Assembly: GCA_045635745.1 (NCBI GenBank)
Contig: JAZTWG010000002.1
Location: forward strand, 1 to 64,000
Source: SIG78 sp045635745
GTDB taxonomy: Bacteria; Verrucomicrobiota; Lentisphaeria; Victivallales; Victivallaceae
DNA length: 64,000 nucleotides
Reading direction: 5' to 3'
Within the stretch, counting starts at the first letter, position 1. Each line of letters begins with the position of its first letter. The notes below the pieces were generated by a model that worked only from the letters and a program-made list of their open reading frames with translations, was not told where the DNA came from and did not search any database. A program made the translations under genes and the position numbers. Positions 18,507-27,363 of the stretch are shown in pieces.

Positions 18507-19094
18507 TTTTGCATCCTGTTTTTATTGATTTTACAGTTTCGGAAAATATATTCCGTATTATTTGTATGGTTAAATATAGCACGCAAAAATAAAAAATCTT
18601 CAATATTACAGCAAAAAAATACTTTTTTGTAATGAAAGCAGCTTTTTATCGTTACCATCTTGAGTTTTTGCAGCCGTATTGCGGCTGATTGCATGGCTGA
18701 AATCATTACAGCCTGACCATCGTTGGGAGTTTTATCGGGCGGATTGTATTATGCGGCATCGCGTGTGAAATCACTGCTGCTGATGAGTACTTCAGTTTTG
18801 AATATGACCGGAAAACGGCCGTTTTTTCAGCCAACGTAAAAACTGCACCTTTAAGGTTTGATAACAAAACAGCAAATAAAAATATTGAGAAAAATGCTTT
18901 GAGCATAAGCATGATGCCTTATGGGGATTTTTGCTGTATACATTTATTCCGGAATTTTCAAAAATTATCCTTATTGGCATTGAAATAATTTGCTTAATTG
19001 CCCCCGGAGCTCTTGTAAAAAATATTTGCTGTGCTACCTTATATAAATATAAGTTTTTATTGTAAATTTTCTTGCAGAAAGGTATGGTGTGGCA
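18507..19094. other. AT-rich intergenic region
   Basis: There is no convincing gene in these 588 bases. A minus-strand frame (18706-18912) begins MLMLKAFFSIFLFAVLLSNL, which looks like a signal peptide. The rest has no family features, and only AAGG precedes the start, so a small secreted peptide is possible but unproven. The stretch also contains an 18-base hairpin-forming sequence at 18612-18629 that recurs exactly at 132-149. Confidence 0.5.
19026..19053 (+). promoter_or_regulatory. Putative promoter of metallophosphoesterase gene
   Basis: TTGCTG (19026-19031), 16-bp spacer, TATAAG (19048-19053). Confidence 0.35.
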
Positions 19095-20177
19095 ATGAAT
19101 ATACTCAAACATTTTTTATCTGTTGTGCTGCTGGCATTTTTTGCTGCAGTTTGTTGTGGAAATGAAAAGTATGAAGCAATAGTGCTGGGGGATTTGCATT
19201 ACGATTCTGAAGATATCCGATCTGACAGCAGCAAACTTTCCCAGGGCCGTAAACTGGAAATGGCGCGAAATATGGCTGCCTGGAAAAAAAATATACCGGA
19301 TCTGCTCGGGCGCGCAGCCCGGTATTCGGCCAAAACATCTGTGCTTTTTACCGTACAATGCGGCGATCTCACCCAGGGCGACGAGGGCAGTTATGAATTT
19401 GCCCGCACCAGTTTTGAACGGGCATTGAAGCAAATCAGCAAAGGTCAGAAAAAGAGCGTTTATGTTGTGCGCGGCAACCATGATATCCGCGGTGCCGGCA
19501 AAAAACCGGCCTGCAATGAGATTTTGTGGGGATATATGAAAAAACAGGATGTGATTTTTCCTTTGCCCGGCAAAGATCAGACCAGTTACAAAATTGTTGG
19601 TAAAGATCTTTTCATCTTCTTTGACGGTATGAAAGAATCGCTGAAAGCTCTTGAACTGGCCATCAAAGCCAAGCCGGATGCCCGACACATATTTCTTTTT
19701 ACGCACATACCGGTTATGCCGTGTACATTTTCCAGCAGCAATATCGGCTGGATTTGCGGCAAATACAGCAAAAACGGCAATGCGATCCGTTCATTGCTGG
19801 CAAAGCATAATGTGATTGTGATGACGGCACATACTCATGCACCGAGTTATTTTGAATGGAAACTGCCGGAGGGTGTGATCAGACAATTTGTATCGTTCAG
19901 TATGGTCAAAAATCCTTCTGACAAGATCGAAATCATCAAATTTACCGGCGATGAGTATTTTCAGCATGTAAAGAAAAGCAGCTTCCCGAAACTTAAAGAA
20001 AAAGACCGTACTGCGTTGAATAATTTTCTGGAAAAATATCACGGAAAACTTAATTTCTGCACGTATTACAGAAAGGTTGCCGGATTCAATGTTTTGCGGG
20101 TGGAAAGCGACAGGGTCTTTGTTGATATATATCACGGAAAATCGGATAAAGCTGTTTACACTCAAGTAATTAAATGA
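19095..20177 (+). CDS. Exported calcineurin-like metallophosphoesterase
   Basis: Two-metal phosphoesterase of 360 residues with an N-terminal signal (VVLLAFFAAVCCGN; the cysteines make a lipoprotein conceivable). All metal motifs are present in order: GDLHYD, CGDLTQGD, VRGNHDIR, FTHIPV and TAHTHAP. It acts in the periplasm or at the envelope; the substrate is unknown. The start is ATG 19095 or the in-frame GTG 19089, both after AGAAAGG (19076-19082). The methyltransferase gene follows 33 bp after the stop and may be co-transcribed. Two other metallophosphoesterases are in the window (38.2 and 59.6 kb), not obviously close paralogues. Confidence 0.88.
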   Translation: MNILKHFLSVVLLAFFAAVCCGNEKYEAIVLGDLHYDSEDIRSDSSKLSQGRKLEMARNMAAWKKNIPDLLGRAARYSAKTSVLFTVQCGDLTQGDEGSYEFARTSFERALKQISKGQKKSVYVVRGNHDIRGAGKKPACNEILWGYMKKQDVIFPLPGKDQTSYKIVGKDLFIFFDGMKESLKALELAIKAKPDARHIFLFTHIPVMPCTFSSSNIGWICGKYSKNGNAIRSLLAKHNVIVMTAHTHAPSYFEWKLPEGVIRQFVSFSMVKNPSDKIEIIKFTGDEYFQHVKKSSFPKLKEKDRTALNNFLEKYHGKLNFCTYYRKVAGFNVLRVESDRVFVDIYHGKSDKAVYTQVIK

Positions 20178-20210
20178 AATATCTGATAAATGCCGATGGT
20201 TTTTTGATTG

Positions 20211-21197
20211 ATGGAAAAAGCTGCTTTTGAGCAATTACTGCTGAATTCGTTCCAACGCCGGCAGGCGCTTTTGCAAGGTGATCCCCGCCATCTGGGGGCT
20301 TGGCGCATTTTCAACGGCTTTACCGAAGGCGCTGCCGATCTGGCGATCGATCTTATGGGCAGAACTGCGGTGGTTCATTGTTACGGCAAAGGCCTGTTGG
20401 ATGATGCCGGGATCCGGGATTTGCTGATTGCAAATTTGGACTTTCTGCAGGCCGTTCTGATCAAATACCGCAATTCAGATGATGCTGCTGAACGCAATGG
20501 AGTCTTGGTTTACGGGGAAAAAACTGATACATTCATAGAAGAACACGGTGTGCGTTATGCTGTTGATCTGGTTATGAATCATGATAACGGGTTTTACAGC
20601 GATACTCGCAATCTCCGGAAATATCTGCTGGAAAATATGCACGGTAAAAGCGTTTTGAATACCTTTGCCTATACCGGCAGCTTGGGCGTTGCCGCCGCCG
20701 CCGGCGGGGCAGAATTGGTTTTGCAGACCGATTTATCGGATAAGTTTCTGCAGACAGCGTACCGCAGCGCCTCGCTGAACGGATTGACTTTCAAACGTAA
20801 AAATTTCAAATTCGGCAACTTTTTTCCGGTGATCGCCGATCTGCGTAAAAAGCAAGCCAAATTTGATTGTGTGATCGTGGATCCACCGTTTTTCTCGCGT
20901 ACAGCCAAAGGCGTGATCGATCAGGCCAATAATCCGCTGGGGGTGATCAACAAAGTCCGGCCGCTGGTAGCGGAAAATGGAGTATTGATCGCGGTAAATA
21001 ATTCGCTTTATCTTTCCGGAAAAGATTATCTGAAATGTCTGGAAGGTATTTGCGACAACCGGTATCTGGCGCTGGAAAAATTCATCCCGATTCCGGAGGA
21101 TTTCTGCTGTAAAAGCCCCACGGAAAGTTCGCCGTATCCGGCCGATCCGGCGCCATTCAATCACCCCACCAAGATCGCACTATTACGGGTGCTGTGA
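20211..21197 (+). CDS. RlmI/RlmK-like SAM-dependent methyltransferase
   Basis: Class I methyltransferase of 328 residues, probably acting on 23S rRNA cytosine as RlmI does. It has a SAM-binding NTFAYTGSLGVAAAAGG and a catalytic-loop VIVDPPFFS. The N-terminal part has an RlmI-like linker domain (AIDLMGRTAVVHCYGKG and NHDNGFYSDTRNLR). The PUA domain and catalytic cysteine of RlmI are not evident, so the exact substrate is open. Start codon ATG 20211 (or TTG 20208) follows an in-frame stop and has no clear ribosome binding site. A terminator follows. Confidence 0.82.
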   Translation: MEKAAFEQLLLNSFQRRQALLQGDPRHLGAWRIFNGFTEGAADLAIDLMGRTAVVHCYGKGLLDDAGIRDLLIANLDFLQAVLIKYRNSDDAAERNGVLVYGEKTDTFIEEHGVRYAVDLVMNHDNGFYSDTRNLRKYLLENMHGKSVLNTFAYTGSLGVAAAAGGAELVLQTDLSDKFLQTAYRSASLNGLTFKRKNFKFGNFFPVIADLRKKQAKFDCVIVDPPFFSRTAKGVIDQANNPLGVINKVRPLVAENGVLIAVNNSLYLSGKDYLKCLEGICDNRYLALEKFIPIPEDFCCKSPTESSPYPADPAPFNHPTKIALLRVL

Positions 21198-21225
21198 AAT
21201 TTTTATCTGCAATATAATAACTGCA

Positions 21226-21250
21226 TAAGCGGCAATATGTTCCGCTTTTT
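21226..21250 (+). terminator. Terminator before the mraZ region
   Basis: AAGCGG (21226-21231) pairs with CCGCTT (21241-21246) followed by T4, ending the methyltransferase transcript. Confidence 0.75.
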
Positions 21251-21409
21251 TATCCGCTTGCCGGAAAATTGTTCAGTCCGGCGGAGACTTCCCATTATTT
21301 TCCCGACTGTACATTGCCGGCATCTTGATGTATTGGCTGGCAAATGATGGTACTTGGAGCGTTTTTCAGACAATATCGTTAAAAAATCGAAAAAAAATCA
21401 CTTTTAAAT

Positions 21410-21437
21410 TTGTAAAATGGGAAAAACAGGGTAAAAT
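21410..21437 (+). promoter_or_regulatory. Putative mraZ promoter inside the AGG array
   Basis: TTGTAA (21410-21415), 16-bp spacer, TAAAAT (21432-21437). Two array boxes sit in the spacer and five downstream of the -10, so anything bound to the array would cover this promoter. Confidence 0.5.
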
Positions 21438-21482
21438 AGGTAGATGTAGGATTGATTAGGATTGATTAGGAATATTCAGGAG
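21418..21482 (+). repeat. Seven 10-bp-phased AGG boxes (likely MraZ operator)
   Basis: TGG at 21418, then AGG at 21428, 21438, 21448, 21458, 21468 and 21478: seven boxes at exactly 10-base steps. The first two read TGGGA and AGGGT, and the others AGGT or AGGA. Two consecutive units are identical (AGGATTGATT). E. coli MraZ binds TGGGN repeats spaced by five bases, which is also a 10-base period, so this is most likely its autoregulatory operator. The last box doubles as the mraZ ribosome binding site (AGGAG). Confidence 0.8.
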
Positions 21483-21489
21483 CGCTGAT

Positions 21490-21996
21490 TTGGCAGTGGA
21501 AAACGAAGAAATGTTTTTTTGCGGGGATTTCTCTCCCGCCCTTGATCCGCAGTACCGGATCACGCTGCCGAGTGCCTGGCGCAATGGAGAGGGTTCTCCG
21601 CATCTGGTGCTTTTTCCCGGTCGGGACCGGGATCTTCTGCTGTTTCCTTACAGCATGTTCCGGGAATTTCTTATACGCGCGCGCTCAAGTGCGTTGGCCG
21701 ATCCCGCTATGCAGGCGGCTCTGGCGCAGATCGGTCGGGTGGTGCGCGATATTACGCCCGATAAACAGGGGCGGATCAAGCTGGAAAAAGAGATGCTGGA
21801 AGCCATCGGCGTAAAGAAGGAGCTGAAAATGATCGGCGCCATAACCCACATCAAGTTGTGTGCTCCGCAGAACTGGCAGCCGGTGGAATTGGCCGATGCC
21901 GGAGTTTTTCTCGATGAAGTTCAGCAGCTCAATGCCAACGATGCTGATGGTTTGTCCCGTTTGCTGGCCAAATTGGCCGGGAAGGGCGGTATCTGA
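21490..21996 (+). CDS. mraZ: Transcriptional regulator MraZ
   Basis: DNA-binding repressor of the division and cell wall cluster, forming a ring of AbrB-like domains. The first half shows FCGDFSPALDPQYRITLPSAW and the second TPDKQGRIKLEKEMLEAIGV, the two SpoVT/AbrB-like repeats. At 168 residues it is longer than the usual 140-150, with the extra length at the C-terminus. It starts at TTG 21490, seven bases after AGGAG; a GTG at 21496 is the alternative. The promoter carries the phased AGG array. It overlaps rsmH by one base. Confidence 0.93.
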   Translation: MAVENEEMFFCGDFSPALDPQYRITLPSAWRNGEGSPHLVLFPGRDRDLLLFPYSMFREFLIRARSSALADPAMQAALAQIGRVVRDITPDKQGRIKLEKEMLEAIGVKKELKMIGAITHIKLCAPQNWQPVELADAGVFLDEVQQLNANDADGLSRLLAKLAGKGGI

Positions 21997-22955
21997 TGAG
22001 TGCTCCGGCAGAAAAAGAGTGGGTGCATGTGCCGGTACTGGCCCGTGAAGTGGTGGAACATTTGAGCCGGGTCAGGCCGTTGAAACGTATGATCGACGGC
22101 ACGCTTGGCAATGGCGGACACACCCGTCTGATGCTGGAAAATAATCCGGAATTGGAAGTGCTGGGCATCGACCGCGATACAGCTGCGCTGGAGCGGGCCG
22201 GAAAAAATCTGCAGGCGTTCGGCAGCCGATTCAGCTCTGTGCACGGCGAATTTGCGGATCTTGAGGAGCTGAGTCGGGCTCATGGTTGGGAGCAGGTGGA
22301 TGCGGTTTTGCTGGATATAGGTGTCTCCAGTCCGCAGATCGATGATCCGGCGCGTGGTTTTTCGTTTCGCGGCAATGGGCCGCTGGATATGCGTATGGAC
22401 CGCAGCAGCAGATTGACTGCCAGCCGGGTGGTGAATTTTTACAGCGAAGAAGATCTGGCAAAGGTCTTTTACGATTACGGAGAATTGCGTGAAAGCCGCA
22501 AACTGGCAAGAGCCATTGTGGAAGCCCGCGAGGTGAAACCGCTGGCAACGACCGATGAGCTTTGTGCCATTTGCGATAAAGTTTTGCACAAAAAGCGTCC
22601 GGGTGAATTGCCCAGTCCTACGCGGGTGTTTCAGGCGCTGCGTATAGAGGTAAATGGCGAACTTGAGCAGTTGAAACGCGGTCTGGCCGGTGCGCAGAAT
22701 ATATTGCGTTCCGGCGGAAGACTGGCCGTTATATCGTTTCATTCGCTGGAAGACCGGATCGTGAAGAATTTTTTGCGCGATGCCGCCCGGGAATGCATCT
22801 GCCCGCCGGGATTGCCCATGTGCGTGTGCAATAATCACGCCAGATTTGATATGCCCGTCAAGGGCATGATAAGTGCTGCCGATGATGAATTGGCGGCCAA
22901 CCGGAGAAGTGCTCCGGCAAAGTTGAGGATAGCGGACCGCACTCAATGGCGGTAA
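21996..22955 (+). CDS. rsmH: 16S rRNA (cytosine-1402-N4) methyltransferase
   Basis: Methylates C1402 in the 30S decoding centre. The 319 residues show HVPVLAREVV, the SAM motif DGTLGNGGHT, LLDIGVSSPQIDDPARGFSF and the C-terminal VISFHSLEDRIVKNF. It is the usual partner of mraZ at the head of division clusters (old name mraW). The ATG shares a base with the mraZ stop. Confidence 0.97.
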   Translation: MSAPAEKEWVHVPVLAREVVEHLSRVRPLKRMIDGTLGNGGHTRLMLENNPELEVLGIDRDTAALERAGKNLQAFGSRFSSVHGEFADLEELSRAHGWEQVDAVLLDIGVSSPQIDDPARGFSFRGNGPLDMRMDRSSRLTASRVVNFYSEEDLAKVFYDYGELRESRKLARAIVEAREVKPLATTDELCAICDKVLHKKRPGELPSPTRVFQALRIEVNGELEQLKRGLAGAQNILRSGGRLAVISFHSLEDRIVKNFLRDAARECICPPGLPMCVCNNHARFDMPVKGMISAADDELAANRRSAPAKLRIADRTQWR

Positions 22956-23009
22956 AAATATGTATAGAGAATTTGGAAAAGTTTATTCAATGGTTGGAGA
23001 ATTGCGGAA

Positions 23010-23426
23010 ATGAATTTACAGTCACGGCACGTTGCTTCCAAACGTCCGGCTGCCCGGCGGAGGGGCAAGGATCAGAAATCCTGGGCAGTAAAACTTTATG
23101 TTTTGCTTTATTTACTGGTGGTGATTTCGGTATTTTTCGGGGTCGCCAACTACCGTATTGACCTGAACCGCAAGATCAGCAATCTTCAGCGCTCCACCAA
23201 CCGTGCCAAACAGGAGATATACGAGCTTGAACGCGATATTCAGGCTTTGAAAATAGAGTATCAGCGGCTTTCCAGCCTCGAGCATGTCAACAAATGCATT
23301 GCCCGGTACAAGATGCCGTTCCGGGCATCCGATCCCCGGCAGGTACGGTATTTTGCAGTCAAATCCAGCGGGAACCGCAAAGCCGGCAGCAGTAATGATG
23401 TAAATATATCTTATCTCCAACGCTGA
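23010..23426 (+). CDS. ftsL: FtsL-like division protein
   Basis: A 138-residue bitopic membrane protein. It has a basic N-terminus, one membrane segment at about residues 27-46 (LYVLLYLLVVISVFFGV), then a coiled coil (about 50-82, NLQRSTNRAKQEIYELERD). Size, topology and position between rsmH and ftsI fit FtsL, which links FtsB/FtsQ to the septal synthase. Sequence conservation in FtsL is weak, so the call rests mainly on context. Confidence 0.8.
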   Translation: MNLQSRHVASKRPAARRRGKDQKSWAVKLYVLLYLLVVISVFFGVANYRIDLNRKISNLQRSTNRAKQEIYELERDIQALKIEYQRLSSLEHVNKCIARYKMPFRASDPRQVRYFAVKSSGNRKAGSSNDVNISYLQR

Positions 23427-23449
23427 CATGATTCCGTGGGGAATGGTTT

Positions 23450-25243
23450 ATGCGCAGTTGCAATGACATCATGCGGACGCGTATCCGCTGGCAGGGCGTT
23501 TTGCTGGTGGTTTTTTTTGTATATCTGGCGGGCCGGCTGTATTGGGTACAGATACATGAACACGATAATTATTACCGCGAAGCCCGTTTGAAATATGTTA
23601 CCAGCAAAACCACCAGCGGTGCGCGCGGCGAAATCTTTGACCGCGATGGACATTTGTTTATCGGCAATATGCCGTGTCAGGATGTAAGCATTACTCCCTG
23701 CAATATCAAAATTCAGGATGATTCCCGTGTGGCGGCGATTATTTCGCGCACGCTCAAGCTCAAATACGATGAAGTTTACGCCAAAGTTTCCAACAAACAG
23801 CGTACTGTCAGAAAAGAAGACGGCAGCATCAGGACTCAGCCCCGGCAGTATGCATTGATCGCACGCAACATACCTCTGGAGCAGTCGCGCAAGCTCAAAG
23901 AACTGCTTGTGAAGTACAAGGTTGCCCGCAATGTGCATTTTCACGATACTTCCATACGCTATTACCCCAAAGGCAGACTGCTTTCCAATGTGCTTGGTTT
24001 TACCCAGATGAGTCATGATGAAGTGCAGGCGGTAACCGGTGCGGAAAAAGTTTTCAATGACCGTTTGCGTTCCAATCGCGGCAAAACGGTGTACGAGCGT
24101 TCACGGGAAGGTAAACTTTTGGGGGATAAGCCTTTATCCGAAGAGCGCATTCGCAATGGTATGAATATATATCTGACTATTTCCGAGCCGCTGCAGGCTA
24201 TATTGGAAGAAGAGTTGGACAAAGCCTGTGAAAAATGGAATCCCAAATCGGTTTATGCCATCATGGCCGATCCTGCCACCGGCGATATTCTGGCGATGGC
24301 ACAGCGGCCGAGTTTTGATCCCAACGAGCGCGCATCGCAGGATCAGTCGGCTTACCGCAACCGGGTGATCGGCGATGAACTGGAGCCGGGATCGATCATG
24401 AAACCCCTGACCATTGCCGGAGCTTTGGACATGAACATAATCAAGCCCGATTCGCGCATTGATTGCGAAAACGGCGTATGGATATTCAATAAATCACGCC
24501 TGACCGATACCCACAATTACGGTATTCAGGATGTTACCGGGGTCATCCGTAAATCCAGCAATATCGGTACTGCCAAGATCGCAGTCATGATGGGCAAGGA
24601 GCGTTTGTATTACACTTTGCGCTCTTTCGGACTCGGTGAACTCTCCGGCTTGCCCCGGCTGGGCGCGGAAGCCGACGGCAAACTGCGTAAGCCCCAATAC
24701 TGGGATTCATTGTCGATTTCCCGTTTCTGCATCGGCTATGGTGTAACGATTACGCCGGTGCAGATGCTCCGGGCGTATTGTGCATTGGCCAACCGCGGAA
24801 AACTGCCCAAACTGCGTCTGCTCGACAGGGTGGAAGATCCCGAAACCGGCAAGGTGGTACGAAATCCCATTGAACCGATGAAAAATATCTACCGTTCTGC
24901 CGCCACCGGTGAGCAGATTGTGAACATGATGGTCAGCGTTACGGAAACCGGCGGTACCGCCACCCGTGCGGCGATTCCCGGCTATCGGGTGGCCGGCAAG
25001 ACCGGTACTGCGCGTAAAATCGAAAACCGTCATTACAGCACCCGCAAGTATTACGCCAGTTTTGCCGGATTCGTGCCGGCAGAAAAACCGGCTTTTGTTC
25101 TGCTGATAACTTTTGACGAACCCAAAGGCTCGATCTACGGCGGGGTGGTGGTTGCTCCGGCGTGGAAAGCAATCGCCGAACGGGTGCTCAAATATATGAA
25201 TATACCGCCATCAGTGCCGGTGGCGGAAAAAACTCACCGCTGA
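23450..25243 (+). CDS. ftsI: Septal transpeptidase FtsI (PBP3)
   Basis: Class B penicillin-binding protein that cross-links septal peptidoglycan. The 597 residues have an N-terminal membrane anchor (about residues 12-25), a dimerisation domain with GARGEIFDRDG, and a transpeptidase domain. The latter carries SxxK in EPGSIMKP, SxN in RKSSNIGTAK and KTG in VAGKTGTARK. No PASTA repeat is seen. GGGGA lies about eight bases before the ATG. It ends the cluster: murE does not follow, and its last ten bases overlap a convergent gene. Confidence 0.95.
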   Translation: MRSCNDIMRTRIRWQGVLLVVFFVYLAGRLYWVQIHEHDNYYREARLKYVTSKTTSGARGEIFDRDGHLFIGNMPCQDVSITPCNIKIQDDSRVAAIISRTLKLKYDEVYAKVSNKQRTVRKEDGSIRTQPRQYALIARNIPLEQSRKLKELLVKYKVARNVHFHDTSIRYYPKGRLLSNVLGFTQMSHDEVQAVTGAEKVFNDRLRSNRGKTVYERSREGKLLGDKPLSEERIRNGMNIYLTISEPLQAILEEELDKACEKWNPKSVYAIMADPATGDILAMAQRPSFDPNERASQDQSAYRNRVIGDELEPGSIMKPLTIAGALDMNIIKPDSRIDCENGVWIFNKSRLTDTHNYGIQDVTGVIRKSSNIGTAKIAVMMGKERLYYTLRSFGLGELSGLPRLGAEADGKLRKPQYWDSLSISRFCIGYGVTITPVQMLRAYCALANRGKLPKLRLLDRVEDPETGKVVRNPIEPMKNIYRSAATGEQIVNMMVSVTETGGTATRAAIPGYRVAGKTGTARKIENRHYSTRKYYASFAGFVPAEKPAFVLLITFDEPKGSIYGGVVVAPAWKAIAERVLKYMNIPPSVPVAEKTHR

Positions 25244-27363
25244 ACTTTGCGTTTTGGCAAATCATCTGCATCCGGCAGCCGGCGGCAGATCAGAACGTAG
25301 GCTTTATAGCTTGAATTCAATCCCGGCGCCAGTTTTACCGCCTGCCTGATGAGCTTTCTTGCCCGTTTGCGTTTTCCGAGGTAATATTCTTCCAGCGCCC
25401 GATCGGTCAACTCTGCGGCCTGTTTCAGATCTTTACTGCTTACAAAGCGGTAAAGCCGGTAGCCGTTGATATTGGTTATTTTTGCCGGCAGCGCGATTTC
25501 AAAAAAGTTTTCTGCCGGGGCGCCGGAAGCCAGAATTCCGGCTGCTGCTGCCCGGCGGAGTTTGGGGCGGTTGCTTATGTAGCGATAACTGTAAGGTTCG
25601 CGCAGCGGGGTGGTTACAGTTGGCAGATGCACAAGCACATAGTCTGCTTTATTGCGGTAACAGAAGTCGGCAAATTCTGCGATCGGCCGGTTGAAAAATG
25701 TCAGAATAAACTCTTCTGTGATTTTCCGTACTTCCGGCAGTTCGTATTTTGCCTGCACCAGAATACTGGCATTGGTGTAGCCTTTGAGCATGGTGGAGGT
25801 TTGCATATCACTCAAAAACACTTTACCGGTAAGATCATACTGCCGCAGATACCGGAGCATTTCTGCTGTGTAGTGCAATCCTTGCGGATAGCCGCGCTGC
25901 AGGCGGCGGCTCTGACGCCACTCCACAGCGACCGCGCCCAGAAGGATCACCAGCAATATTGCGTGCCACACTCTGGAGCTGCTTTGCCGGTAAAGCGATG
26001 TAAAGAGAAAAGCCGTGCCCATAACTGCAAAGATTACCGTTATATCCCGGAAACGCATAAAATACGCATACATCACTGCCGCAATAACCGTCAGCAATAC
26101 CCATTGGGTTATTTCCCAACTGCGGACGCGGCGGATCAAAGTAAAGCGGCGCTGTTTTTTGAGATATATGCTCTGAACAATGTATCCAAGCCATGCCGCC
26201 GGGAGCAGATACAAAAGCGCCGGAAAGATCATTCTGGTTATTTTCCAGCTGGCTGAATGCAGTTCCGGGGTCCACAGATAACGCTGATTGAATGTCAGCA
26301 AACCCGGGTCGGCTGGCAGGCGGTTGAAAAAACGTATCTTGGCACTTACAAGTTCGGCAAAATGGCCGTAATTTCCGGCAAAAGGTGATAATTTACCACC
26401 GGCAAACGCCGTAATTGCCAATAAAATCAGCAATCCGATTTTGTACAGCCGATTGGCGCGGGAGTATTTTATATTCATCAGGATAGCGCCCGGTATCAAC
26501 CCGAGCAGTACCGGCGAAAAGAACGTTCCGTGTGCCCGGTTGTACGGTACACACAATGCTGTAAGCGTTACCGCCAGAAAAGTCATCAGCCAGAGATCAC
26601 GGCGCTTGCGGCTGCTGCGGTTGGTAATTACAGCGCGGATTATTTCACACAAAGCCAGTAAACCCAAAAGCATTTGACTGGCATCCCAGCTGGCGACTGC
26701 TGCGGCCGCAGTCAAAGCCGCAGCAAGCAGGGCAAACCGGCGTATTTTCTGCGAACCATACAAAGCACCGGAACTTGCCGCCAGATATGCTCCGAATATG
26801 GGCAGTGCAAAAGCCCCCTTGATCAGATCCTGCCCGGTATAGCGCCCCAGCGCCGCGGCGGAAAAAATTTCCAGCAGCGCCGCTGCCAGCGCAATACAAA
26901 CCGGTACTTTGGCCAACCGGAGTGCCAGAAAAATAAATGCCGGCAATAAAGCTATATACCAGGCAAATGCGTTCCGCAAAAAACGGCTCTCTTCATAACT
27001 TTGCTCATATGCTCCCGGCGGGGTTTTGCCGTAAATATACCGATAGAGCCGCAACAGCCAGCCGCCGGCGTATTCAAGCGAAAAACTCATCTGTTCAGCG
27101 GCTTTGAAATTCTGCATCGCCGGCAGGGAACGGTCAACTTCCGCAATAGATTCGCCATCAGCAACTTTGTTTATATAACTGTACATTACCGCACTTTCCA
27201 CCAGATACGGTGCAAAACGCGCTCCGATTGCCTGTTCCAGTTTGGCCGTATCCCGCCGGGCAACGCTGCTGCGGAAAACAAAGGCGGCAACTATGATAGC
27301 CAGAAATAATATGATCGCAGAAAATTTTTTACTGAAATCAAAAATCTTTTTCACAATCTTCAT
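25234..27363 (-). CDS. Large polytopic membrane protein, GT-C/STT3-like (tentative)
   Basis: A 709-residue integral membrane protein with about ten to twelve hydrophobic segments between residues 15 and 460. A soluble C-terminal domain ends in a tetratricopeptide-like helical tail (LTDRALEEYYLGKRKRARKLIRQAVKLAPG). The arrangement of hydrophobic core, GRYTGQDLIKGAFALP loop and periplasmic C-terminal domain resembles GT-C glycosyltransferases such as oligosaccharyltransferase STT3. No decisive catalytic motif is visible, so this is only a hypothesis. Its start lies 26 bases inside rsmI, implying coupled translation at the end of the lol-rsmI operon. Confidence 0.55.
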   Translation of the reverse strand: MKIVKKIFDFSKKFSAIILFLAIIVAAFVFRSSVARRDTAKLEQAIGARFAPYLVESAVMYSYINKVADGESIAEVDRSLPAMQNFKAAEQMSFSLEYAGGWLLRLYRYIYGKTPPGAYEQSYEESRFLRNAFAWYIALLPAFIFLALRLAKVPVCIALAAALLEIFSAAALGRYTGQDLIKGAFALPIFGAYLAASSGALYGSQKIRRFALLAAALTAAAAVASWDASQMLLGLLALCEIIRAVITNRSSRKRRDLWLMTFLAVTLTALCVPYNRAHGTFFSPVLLGLIPGAILMNIKYSRANRLYKIGLLILLAITAFAGGKLSPFAGNYGHFAELVSAKIRFFNRLPADPGLLTFNQRYLWTPELHSASWKITRMIFPALLYLLPAAWLGYIVQSIYLKKQRRFTLIRRVRSWEITQWVLLTVIAAVMYAYFMRFRDITVIFAVMGTAFLFTSLYRQSSSRVWHAILLVILLGAVAVEWRQSRRLQRGYPQGLHYTAEMLRYLRQYDLTGKVFLSDMQTSTMLKGYTNASILVQAKYELPEVRKITEEFILTFFNRPIAEFADFCYRNKADYVLVHLPTVTTPLREPYSYRYISNRPKLRRAAAAGILASGAPAENFFEIALPAKITNINGYRLYRFVSSKDLKQAAELTDRALEEYYLGKRKRARKLIRQAVKLAPGLNSSYKAYVLICRRLPDADDLPKRKVQR

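Noticed and set aside
21418..21482. Short tandem repeat array as a CRISPR or recombination site
   Set aside because: Units are 10 bases and only the AGG is constant; position over the mraZ promoter fits an operator better.
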